This document shows, piece after piece, positions 50,216 to 61,320 of a stretch of 64,000 nucleotides of DNA; position 1 is the first letter of the stretch; each line of letters starts with the position of its first letter. Location of the stretch: positions 19,260,058-19,324,057 of the forward strand of contig CM049310.1 of the NCBI GenBank assembly GCA_026874595.1, in the 5' to 3' direction. This DNA is from Sipunculus nudus. Lineage: Eukaryota > Annelida > Sipuncula > Golfingiida > Sipunculidae. The position numbers were made by a program, and so were the translations under genes. The notes beneath the pieces are model-generated. The model did no database searches, was not told the origin of the DNA, and saw nothing but the letters and a program-made list of their open reading frames with translations.

Positions 50216-50920
50216 AAATTCTCCACGTCTATAAAAACAACAATTCTCATGTATTAAATTGAGCAACATCTCATATAGCAAAGTCCAGTCTTTACAAAGT
50301 AGTTTATATGAAAAGACATTTAAACTCATAATTGTTTTGTCATACCTATATAGCTTTGTATAGAAGATTAGAAATCTTAATGAAGAATCATGTGATGAGT
50401 ATGATTTGTTGTATTTGGAAATTCTGCACTCTGAATCCTGTGGATGCTTGTAAAAGTTAAAAATATCTTTTACAAATAGTGAAAATGTCCTTTCCAAACT
50501 GAAGCTGTCTTTTGCTTGCTTCCACAGCCAGAATTGGAACAAAACATTATTCCTGCATTTTTTCTTATTTATTTCCATCAAGTTGTCATTTTTGCACAAA
50601 TCCATTTTGTTTCTGGGCTGGTCCAGGTTGTGTCAGTCTCTCGGGTGAAGCAGTGATGTGTGAAATGATGCCAAGCTACACCAATGATTAGATTTTTTCA
50701 TGTCATTGATTAAATTTTTGCCCCACTATCAGCTAGGACATGTACACAGTCAACCACTTTTTGTGTGTAAATTTGCTGCAATGGCACCACTGCAGACTAA
50801 CGTGGTAGGCAGCAGTTGGCCTTTAATACATAGGACAAAAAACTTTGAATCTCTAGAGAGCTGTATATTTCCATCATTTGCTGAGAAAGGAATTCACTCA
50901 GTGCCAGACCTATAATATAA
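50216..50920. other. Unique AT-rich DNA
   Basis: A minus-strand frame at 50198-50605 is open for 135 codons, the longest outside the tandem arrays. Its composition is that of AT-rich noncoding DNA, and it has no recognisable domain or splice context. Confidence 0.4.
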
Positions 50921-51512
50921 ACTAGTGACCCATAGGTCTCGATGCTCAGCTGAATTTGTCAATAAGGATATTTTTACCAGCTTTTTCAAAATTTGGGTCA
51001 TGTGACCTTGACCAATAAATCTGAGAATTAATTACTATCCTTGAATTTACACCATTCTGATTTTCATTAAAATCCATCCTGCCACTCTTGTGAAATGTAA
51101 TGTTTCATCAGATTTTCACCAAATATGGAGTTATTGAAGATAAAAATGAGAAAAATTACAGATGGGGACACCATTTTTTTTTTGGAAAACTGATAAAACT
51201 AGTCATGGTCAATATTCAAGGCAAGATTCATGCAATCCATACATTAATTATCAAGGTACTGGAGGTTTTGTATCAAATTTTTAATTATTTTGGGGAATAC
51301 TGACAAGTCATATAAGTTGCAGTGACCTAATTTCAGGTTTCCAAGGAGATTTTTTATTGACCTCCCTGGATGTTCAGATTTAAGTTCAAGTCTAGGGTCA
51401 GCCATTACAATTTGTGCCTTGCCAACAGACAGCCGGATGCGCAGGATGGCCGATGGACAAAGTGCAATTCCTACACCTCAGTTGACTTTCAGTCCGCTGA
51501 GCCAGATAAACT
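50921..51512 (-). mobile_element. HINE/pearl-like element, TCAGCTGAGC family (copy C, short)
   Basis: AACTAG (CTAG at 50922-50925), hairpin GACC-cata-GGTC (50927-50938) and GCTCAGCTGA (50944-50953) form one end. The other end closes with TCCGCTGAGC at 51493-51502. The tandem core is reduced to a single GTGACCTTGACC unit, so the element is under 600 bp. Confidence 0.7.
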
Positions 51513-51830
51513 AGTCACTATAGCCACAAAGGGGCAATGACCTGCCATTCTTGATTTGACTCTGATTTTCACCTTTATTAATTTTTATAGTCTAGACATT
51601 TTACTCGATTTTTAAGCAAACGCAAAACAGATTGCAACAGAAATGATTTTTGTTGCATGTATAATGACCAGAAACTGAAGAATAACATATCAAAAGTCTG
51701 ACAAGGGGGAAAGTCATTTTGTAGGCCCAGCAGAAAAATTTCAGACAATGGAACATGTTATTCTCCAATATTTCCACCCCCTTATACAAGTGGGAAAGTG
51801 TTATTGTCTAGCCCTGCAGTAAATAATATA

Positions 51831-52385
51831 CAGTGAAACCTGTCTGAAGTGGACAATCAAGGGACTCAATCATTTTGTCCTTAATATTGAGGTGTCCTTA
51901 TTAGGCAGGTTGACCTTGGTTGATAACTGAGGGATTATAAATAAAAACAATGAACAGCTGCAAGAATGTGTTTATTATATTATATCAGATTTCATGTATA
52001 TGTACAACATATTCATCCACACATCATGCATTCAATATCCATATACAAACTGTGATTATTTTAACTTATCTCAAGTAGTGAATAACATAAGGAAAAAAGT
52101 CTATGAAGACTTCCTTTTAAACAATGTTCATATACCCGCGTACGCTCTTTTTTGCTGATTACTCAGTCGAATAAGCTTGACTTTCTCAGATAGCATAAGC
52201 TCCCGCCCAGGAGTACGTCTGGTGCCATCTGGCGGCATTGCCTAAAACTCTCCTTGTTCAGCTGTCCAAATGCGATAATGACGACGTTGATAATGCGAAG
52301 ATTATAATGGTTACGAACCTGTATACGAACCAACTTATAGCCAGTTGTCCGCCTAAGTGAGGTGTCCTTAGACCAGTTTTCACTG
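51831..52385. mobile_element. 555-bp MITE, pogo-type ends
   Basis: Starts CAGTGAAACCTGTCTGAAG; the right end inverted starts CAGTGAAAACTGGTCTAAGG. TA flanks both sides (51829-51830, 52386-52387). GAGGTGTCCTTA occurs next to both ends. No transposase remnant is recognised inside. Confidence 0.75.
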
Positions 52386-55107
52386 TACATAAAATCGTTA
52401 TTATTGGTAAATTACCATCCTTGTCAGATTCAATAGAAAGACGATGAGATCTTTCAAATGAGTGGTTAAAGACTAATATTAATATGACAATGTGCAGATA
52501 ATAAAAGTAAAATTTAATAGTTAATTAGCCAATTAAAATCATCAAATTAAATTACTTTCCCCCATGGGAATTTTAGGACCTTTGATGTGTTATTCTCCAG
52601 AAGTTTCTGAGTAAAACACAGTTTGTTTCAATGCTGTTGCAATTTGTTCCGGGTTCGACCCTATTTTTACTACAATATCAAGCTTCTCCATAAAACAGCA
52701 TCCAGAAAATAAAAGAATCTTTTTCATTTTTATCTTATATACCCACTCAAGGAGATATCAACTTTAATTAGCTCGGTGGAAGGTTTCTCATAATTTTCTG
52801 CAGATGCCAGTACACTAGCACATCATGTTTACATAAGTTTACAAGCTGCCAGGCGCCTTGTAAACTGTAAATTCTTTCCTGTATCAGTCTGTTTAAACTA
52901 ACAAAATTAGTATATGAAAATATAATTTTGATTCTAAGTTCTGATCAAAATGAAATATGCTGGTTAATGACAAATTAATGTTAATGTGGTGCATAAGTAA
53001 TCTTTGAAAACTGAAGGAGAATACTACCTTCTGTAATCACCTAATTACTGTATATTACATACCTGAAATTCAAATCAACTCATATTTGTCTAGTAAAGAA
53101 TTCTCTATTTTTTTCATTTTCATTCCATATAAAGTCTTCTGAGGAAACTGAATATTTGCCTGTTTTTCACTACATTTTTTATACTTACTTATATAGATTT
53201 CCTTAAAAATAACAAAAACAGACTGGTAGTGGATTTTCTTTCATCTCTGTGTAAACAAGTATAATTAGATTGATCAGGAGCAACAGGACAGGAAATGAGC
53301 ATTGATTGATTGGCGGTGTCATTTCACTCTGATCTATATATATTCACTTAAATGCAGCATGGATTCCTGCACTCTTGCCAGTATTAATACAGCATGGATT
53401 CCTGCACTCTTGCCAGTATTAATAATCCCTCTTAAAAACAAACATATCAAAGGTACAAATATAGCTCCAAACATTAACATTATATCCAGTGTTTGATTAG
53501 GCATGGCTACTTTCTGTAAGAGTCAAAGCATAGTACTACTGTGCCTCAGTCATTTTACTAGGCTCAAAGCAAATTCAAGAGTTATAAGATCAAAGCCCAC
53601 ATGAAAATCACAACAAGTTGATTCTACAACGTTGGTTTGAATTACATCCAACATGGATTACTGTTAATTAATTTGAAGCCAAAGTTCTTTTATCTATAAT
53701 CGGATACTAACTTTACCACTTGACTGAAATATTTGGTAGTCTGATCTGACTGATGAAACAGGTATGGTCTTTTTCCACATTTTTTATTTTTTGCTGTATG
53801 AAACAGAGAGCCTCTAACACGCTAACTGGTGTTCCATCATAAAGATGATGTATCACTCATCCAGTGATGCGTGAGACGTGAATGGCTTTAAGAAAAACAC
53901 TTCAGGGCCTCATGGAGTGCTAGATAACATGGAGTGCTAGATAAGCCTTCTTTATCACCTTCATCAGATTATCTTTAATTCCTCTCTTGAAGGATGGCGA
54001 TACAAACATACCCACACTGCTACAGGTGAGACATGGTCAGGTGCATTTGAGCTTGGAGGGCCATCCTGACCCTGGCTGAACTTTTTACCGCAAAGCACAA
54101 GAGTAAAGCCACATAAAACTGAATTATTTCCTTTTTACCTGATTCCAGGAAGCCATATATATTTAATTTCAGCCTTTATGGCACCAGCATCAGGTGGAAG
54201 CAGACAGAAAACTGGGCAGGCTATGGTGAAGTATTGATCTTCGAGATGAGTGTCTTTTAGAAGAGAGTGGTACTCTGTGCTTCTTTGGGTCAGCGAAGTC
54301 CTGCCCTGCTAACAATAACTGTAAAATCAATACATGGATGAGAGGAAGATTGCACCACTTCTTTCTGCAATCACTTCAATTTCCGTTGTAGGCTTTTCGG
54401 TACATAGCAGGGCAGAACACGACAAGTTTGGCTGTGGCATGTTGGATTGACATTGTGTTGTGTCCAGTGATGCTTTCTCTCGCAAAGAATGCAAATACGG
54501 TCTGGTCCAGACACATATCCTTTTTGCCACTCTAACCTGAACCCCACAAGGGGCGAGATAATAAGTTCTTTTGTTGAGGACAGACTTGCAGAGAGAACTA
54601 AATGACTCCCATAGACACTTCATATTCTGTCCTACACCTGCACACACAGTCCTCTGCATGCTGATTAGAGGAGTTCTTCTCCGAGGACCCGGCAAGAAGG
54701 CTCTCATGTGTCCTTCCCTTTCCTGCCCTGGCTTAAACCAGATTTTTAAGCTTTACAGTTACTTTGATTTTTAATCATAGCCTTTTAAATTTATGTAAGA
54801 AATACCATGGAAAGGCTTATTGTGTATTTCTATCCAGACAAATAATTTGACTGGCATTAAGCCTTAAAAATAAAATTAAAATTCCTAATAACAAAGTTTT
54901 TCTTCTTGTGCCGGCATAAAATATTCAAAAAAGTTCTCCCTGCATATATGAGTTTTCTCGAAGTGGTTCAAGTGTGCTTGTATATGTGTGTGTATGCCTG
55001 TTTATGTGAAGTGGATCTCAACTAAAGTTACATTACCACACTCATTATCCTTGAACTTGTAGCATTTAGATTATAGTAGCATTTAGATTATAGTAACAAT
55101 CTTTTAA
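52386..55107. other. Mostly unique DNA, two weak coding hints
   Basis: 54139-54211 (minus) has a fair acceptor (CCTGCCCAG) and donor (ATCAG|GTAAAA) and one open frame containing PPDAGAIKAEIKYIWLPG. A 126-codon minus frame at 54327-54707 in a GC-richer stretch is of unknown meaning. A 17-bp tandem duplication lies at 53911-53944, another at 55059-55092. Confidence 0.35.
53355..53424. repeat. 35-bp perfect tandem duplication
   Basis: CAGCATGGATTCCTGCACTC.. repeats at 53355 and 53390 without a mismatch, so it is recent. Confidence 0.9.
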
Positions 55108-56128
55108 CTAGATTATCAGCAGAAGCTGACAAAAGCCCTCAGCCAAAAGAACAGTGTTTATAGGTGGTAACAGTAACAAGAATGAAATATTTGTTCTCTC
55201 ATGGATGTATATCTGTACATGTCCCAGTTATAAATTTAAACTACAGAGGTATGTACCATGTTTCATAACAATCCACCAAATGCTTCCTGAGAAATAGGCT
55301 CCTACATTTTTTTCTATTCTAAGCTCTGTGACCTTGAAAAGTAGGTCAAACCACCCATCTTTGAACCTGACCAAGATTTTGTTAATATGCATCACCACTG
55401 AAGAAATTAAGTTCCTGTGTTGAATACCTTTGGAGATATCCAGCCAAAGTTGAAAAATCAGACTAAAAATTAATTCAAAATCAGAAATTGTAGCTGGTGC
55501 CCCCAAACTTGTGCAGCAGGTACAGACCATCAGTCCCAATGAACACAGTAAGTTTTGTGAAAATCCACCAAATGGTTCCTGAGAAATGAGCTTCTATGTG
55601 TTTTTCTATAATCAGCTCTAAAATCATAGAAACATAGGTCAAAGTCACCCATCTTCAGACTTGACCAAGATTTTGTCAATATACATCTTCACTGAAGAAA
55701 TAAAATTCCTATGGTGAATCCTTTTAGATATATCCTGCTCCCAAGGCAAAACTTGAAAATCAGATAAAAATTCATTAAAAATCAGAAAATGTAGGTGGTG
55801 CCCCCAAACTTGTGCAGCAGATACAGACCATCAGTCCCAATGATCATAGCAAGTATGTGAAAATCCATCCAATGGTTCCTGAGAAATAAGCTTCTAAGTG
55901 TTTTCTATAATCAGCTCTAAAACGTAGAATAATAGGTCAAGATCACCCATCTTCAAACTTGACGGAGATTTTGTCAATATATATCTTCACCAAAGAAATA
56001 AAATTCCTATGGTGAATTCTTTCAGAGATATCCCGCTCACAAGGTAAAAGTTAACGGACAATGGACGGATGGACAGCTTGGGTGATGACAATAGCCCATC
56101 AGCCTTAGGGCTGAGGGCTAAAAAAAAG
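55108..56128 (-). mobile_element. HINE/pearl-like element, AGCCCTCAGCC family
   Basis: AACTAG (CTAG at 55108-55111), hairpin TCAGC-agaa-GCTGA (55116-55129) and AGCCCTCAGCC (55134-55144) are mirrored by GGCTGAGGGCT (56109-56119) plus A8. The core has three units of about 300 bp (CCCCAAACTTGTGCAGCAG at about 55502 and 55802; ATCCACCAAATG.TTCCTGAGAAA at about 55270, 55565 and 55866). A GGACAATGGACGGATGGACA run precedes the tail. No coding capacity. Confidence 0.75.
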
Positions 56129-56129
56129 T

Positions 56130-57456
56130 GGGTCCAGTGACTAGCTAACCTCATAATCTAGCTACAGATTTCTTCAACTTTGGGCAAGTAAGCCATGTGT
56201 GAAAGATGGAAGTTTGGGATTAAAAATTTGATTTACAGTGCATCCACAATCATTTTAAAGATGTCGCTCCTGTGACCTTCACATTTGAAATGGTGGTCAT
56301 TAATAAATCAAGTTTGAAGCCAATCTGTCTAGCCAAAGCAGAATTATCATACATAAACTAATTTGTGAATGGATGAGCCCTGTGACCTTGACCTTTGACC
56401 CTATGACCCCAAATCAAAAGAATCTTCCCCTATTGGCATGTGAGTAATATCTTGAAGATGGGAGGTTTGTAATGAAAAGTTTGGCTTGAAATGCATACGC
56501 ATTCCTTTTAAAGAAATGGGTCCTGCGACTTTGACCTTCGGACCCGAAAATCAACAGGGTTCTTACTTTAGTGGTGAGCCATCTAAAAGTTAAGTTTGAA
56601 ACCAATAAGTCAAACCAAACAGGAGTTATCATCTGGAAACTAATTTGTAAACAGATGGCCCCTGTGACCTTGAACTTTGACCTTGTGACCCCAAATTCAT
56701 TTATGCTCTCCCCATACTGGCAAGTCAGCTAAATGTGCAAGATGAAAAATTTGGGATGAAAAGTTTGGTTTAAAATGCAGCCATAATCTTTTTAAATGAG
56801 TGAGTCTTGTGACCTTGACTTTTGACCTCATGACCCAAAAATCATACAGGTTCTTTCTTTAGTAGTGGGCCATGTGAAAGTCATGTAGAAATCCAACCTG
56901 AAGTTTTCATCTGAAAACAATTTGCGTGGATGGACAGATGGACAGACAGACAGACAGTGTGATTACTAAAGGGCATCCACTTGTGATCAATACACACACC
57001 AGGTTTTGGGACACTAGATGCAATCACAGCTGAGAAACTGACAAGATTTTTGTCATTTTGCTGTAAAAAAACCTGAAAAATATTTGTTATAATAAGAAAA
57101 AATAGAGGTGGTGCCACCACTTTTCAGGAACTGACAAAACTAGTCATGGTAAATATACACGGCAAGATTCATGACAATCCATGCATTAATTATCAAGATA
57201 TTGCAGGTTTTGTATAAAAATTTTTATTATTCTGGGGGTACTTTCAAGCCCCATAGCTCAGAGGATAAAGGTCACAGTGACCTTATTTACAGTTTCCAAG
57301 TAGATTTTTTATTGACCTCCCAGGATGTCCACTTAGAATTTTCTAGGACCAGCAGTTATGATTTGTGTCCTGCTGACAGACGGCCGGATGCCCCGAAGAT
57401 GACAGACAAAGTGCCATACCTATACCTCAGCTGACTTACAGTCAACTGAGCCAAAA
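56130..57456 (-). mobile_element. HINE/pearl-like element, TCAGCTGAGC family (copy D)
   Basis: Core units with TGTGACCTTGACCTTTGACC, a GGACAGATGGACAGACAGAC run, the conserved end segment and TCAACTGAGC at 57442-57451. It directly abuts the element at 55.1-56.1 kb and lacks the hairpin/CTAG end, so one may have inserted into the other. Confidence 0.7.
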
Positions 57457-60029
57457 ATCTTAATTGAACAAAAGATTATCATTACCATAATATGGAGTGT
57501 ATAAAATGTAGTCAAGTATTAATTTGATTCATCATGCTACAATTGCCCAAAAACGATTTATTTAAATTTAGTGTAATATTTTCCAAATGTAAGGTAGAAA
57601 ATTGACTGCAGAATAAGCAAATTACAGCTGAGATTACTGTTTTATTTTTTATTGTGTCACTTGTATTCACATGTCATTTTATCATATTATCACTAACACA
57701 GAGAGAGGGAATGCTTTCCTTTGATAAATTCAAGTAACCTTAATTTCCCTACAGTAAAGCACTAGAAGCTAGACTTTCTGGTCCCAGGGGAGGCTACAAT
57801 GTAAAGAGAGCAGTGGTAAACAAGGTAAGCTGGGAAAACAAATACTGACCAAATAAAATCAACCTGACCAACCCTTCAGGTGTTGAGTCTATCTTCATGC
57901 AACTGGAGACTGACAATGTTAGTAAACCATAGTGAGAGGACCAGAAAGGCTACAGTACATTAAGTGGCTTCCTGTTACCAGTGTACCTTAATTTCTTTGA
58001 CACCGTTATCAACCATCCCAATCAATTCTTTTTAAATGCTGATAAAAAGCCTGCCTGGGCTGCCATCCCCAAACCAACTTAATTAAGAGTTTTAATTATC
58101 AGCTGTAAGTTAATACATGACATGCCTGCTAAAGCTCACCACAGGCAAATCCCATGCATTTTAAACAGTTAGCCCCTGGCATGTGCAGTAATGGCAGTGA
58201 TACACACAAAGAAAACATCCTTTCAATGGCCCCCAGAGCAGTAAGTGCTGGAACTTTTGGGGATTAACTCCTAAATGCATCTTGGAAGGTCACCCTCGCA
58301 ACTTTTAAAGGGCAGCATCTACAAGAGGTATCTTCATCTCACAAGTCTAAAAGGTCAGCTTAGCCCATGCGAGGTCATGTAATATATTTTTGAGATTGAT
58401 TTCGAATAAAAGAATATCACAGAGCCCATCTGAAGAAGTTCCAAGGTACTTTGTTGTGATCTAAAGATATCAGCCACTCACCGTGAGTGTGGGACTGAAT
58501 TCTTTGTAATTCTATCAAAGTCACAGTGCTGTGAAGAGATGAATGTGTGACTCAATCAGCGTTCTTTTATTGGCTAATCTCTGAAGCAGGAATAAAGAGA
58601 CCCCATTAAGGGGGCCAAGTGTTAGATAAAGGTGCTTACTCAGATGTATGCCCTTGATCTGGCAAAAAAACGTGCTCCTCCATTTCTAAGCTACAGAGTC
58701 TAATCGGATACAGAACAGTGGGTGTTTTCTTAAATGGCATCCTGCCACTGATTTGTCCTTCGAATCATGATGAAAGTGAGTATTTTTAAATGATTCACCA
58801 ATTTCAATCCATTAGTGATTTGATCAAGCTATGATTTGCTACTTAACCAGATGTGTCACAGTGAAACCGGGTCCTGCTTGATTGCATGGAAGACTAACCA
58901 ATACCAGGGTTTACCAAAAGCTCCCAGAATTCATATTGTTCGATGATTGGAAAACCATGGTCCTCCTTGCCATGAATCTCACATCCATCAAACCCAGTGG
59001 CAGCCTGCTCACTTATCCTGGACTCTACCCGGGTAACAAAGAGACAGATTCCACAATCATTTGGTGATCAGTTAGATTCCCAGAACAACATCAATTGCAC
59101 TGAGCCTGCCAACCTCACAACACTGTGCCCTAAATGCATCTGACAATATCAAGTGTGTCACGGCCATCCTTCATTTTAATTTATCAAGATAAAGGCAGGT
59201 CTATGAAAGTTATGTATCTAACTAAATCTCATCTGTTACTACAAGTCCAGGGATTATATAGGCACACTGAAAGTCAATATCTGGCCCTGTTCTGTGACAC
59301 AGAAGAACTTCCAAGCACTGGACTACACACTGCTTGTGTGTTGATTCCGGTCTCATGGTGTCGATAATTTACACACACCAGTGTTTATTTTGCAGAGATC
59401 AGTGGCAGGAAATTCACTCTTTTATTGAAGGGTCATGAACTTGCAAAAAAATACACATGGATTTCGTATATTGATTAAGTAATACCATTAATGTATGATG
59501 AACTGCTTTCTTCTCACTGTTATAAACTATATATCACTGAGGTGTGAATCAAATGCCTGTATTAATATAATGAAGAAGCTGGTATGTGCTGCTAGAAAAA
59601 TTGAATTCTTTTCACAATATCTCCTATGTACAATGATCATACATACATACAGCCTGTTCATTGCAGATCATGTTAAAACTACCTCATGTCACTGACATTC
59701 CTTAGAGATATCAGTTGGACAGATATTGCTGGAATGCACCTATGTTAAACTTGTAAAGTTTTAACAAGAATAAATAACTGCCACAAGGATTTGATAAACA
59801 TTGAACATATCAATACCCTTGGCCTGATGATGACTAGTGGTTAATGAACTTGCCGAAGAGTTTCACCAAATTCCATTTATTTGCAATATCCTCATATTAA
59901 CAGACCCAACATGCCATAAACATCCCTGTTGTTGATGTTACTTCATGAGGTAACGATAACCTTTCTGGCATTAAACATGTGCTCAGTTATAGAAATTTTG
60001 TGGTTTTAGCAGCATTTACTATATAGCCA
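57457..60029. other. Unique DNA without a firm gene
   Basis: A plus-strand segment of 37 nt at about 57786-57824 has a good acceptor (CTTTCTGGTCCCAG) and donor (ACAAG|GTAAGCTG) but is too short to call. Nothing else stands out. Confidence 0.4.
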
Positions 60030-61110
60030 TTTATGGTGGCAGCAATTCACATGATAAGACTGTGTATATGCTGCTACACATCCAGTAAGATAGCTCGATC
60101 CCTGACTGAAGGCAAATAGGCCACAAGATGAAAGGTTGGACTGTTACAGGATCACAGATGGACACATATTCAGATGAAAAGTGGCATTGTATTTGTAACC
60201 TGATCACAGGTGGGTACACAACCAGATAACAGGTGGCATTGTTACCTCATCACAGGTGGGTACACAATAAGATGAGTTCGCATGGTTACCTAATTACAGG
60301 TGGGTACACAGCCAGATGACATTGTTACCTGATCACAGTTCGGTACACAGTAAGATGACAGTTGGCAGGGTTACCTGATCACAGGTTGGTACCCAGTCAG
60401 ATGACAGGTGGCAGTGTTACCTGATTACAGTTGGATACACAGCCAGATGGAAGATAACGCTGTTACCTGATCACAGGTGAGTACATAGTAAGATGACAGA
60501 TGACAGGGTTACCTGAACAGAGGTTGATACACAGTCAGATGACAGGTGGCAGTGTTACCTGATCACAGGTTGGTACACATCCATATATGACAGGTAGCAG
60601 GGTTATCTGATCACAGGTGGGTACACAGTAAGATGACAGTTGGCAGTGTTACCTGATCACATGAGGTTAGACATCCTTATGACAGGTAGCAGTGTTACCT
60701 GATCACAGGTAGGGTACACATCCATACGATAGGTGGCAGTGTTACCTTACCACAGGTGGGTACACAGCCAGATGACAGGTGGCACTGTTATCTGATCACA
60801 GGTGGGTTACCTGAACAGAGGTTGATACACAGTCAGATGACAGGTGGCAGTGTTACCTGATCACAGGTTGGTACACATCCATATATGACAGGTAGCAGGG
60901 TTATCTGATCACAGGTGGGTACACAGTAAGATGACAGGTATCAGTGTGACCAGACTCATGAGGGTATATACATCCAGATGACAGATGGCAGGGTTACCTG
61001 ATCACAGGTGGGTACACTGCCAAATGACAGGTTGCAGTGTTAACTAAACTCAGATGGATACAAATCTAGATGACTGGTGGCAGTGTTAACTTGGTCGAAT
61101 CTAGAAACAC
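60030..61110. repeat. 46-bp minisatellite with an internal segmental duplication
   Basis: The unit is of the type GTTACCTGATCACAGGTGGG, TACACAG, CCAGATGACAGGTGGCAGT. Units vary by small indels. A block of about 132 bp at 60509-60640 recurs almost unchanged at 60807-60938, including the rare variant TTACCTGAACAGAGG, so several units were copied together over a distance of 298 bp. Confidence 0.9.
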
Positions 61111-61244
61111 TTATGAAAGTAAATGGGCTAGATGATTGGTAAAACAGATTTAGCTACTCATTTTATGATTTAGCCTAACAATTACATTACATATTTTTTA
61201 TATTTGAATAGCAGAACTCCAAGTTTGTAGTTTCAACCAACGTT

Positions 61245-61268
61245 AATATATATATATACATATATATA

Positions 61269-61300
<32 letters not shown>

Positions 61301-61320
61301 TTTTTATATATATATATAAA
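61245..61320. repeat. (TA)n microsatellite
   Basis: Some 75 bp of TA repeats with a few T and C interruptions. Confidence 0.95.

Noticed and set aside
50198-50605. Minus-strand frame of 135 codons
   Set aside because: AT-rich composition, no domain, no splice context; a frame of this length is expected by chance in 64 kb.
52645-52662. GGGTTCGACCC, resembling a tRNA B-box
   Set aside because: No A-box or cloverleaf upstream at the required distance.
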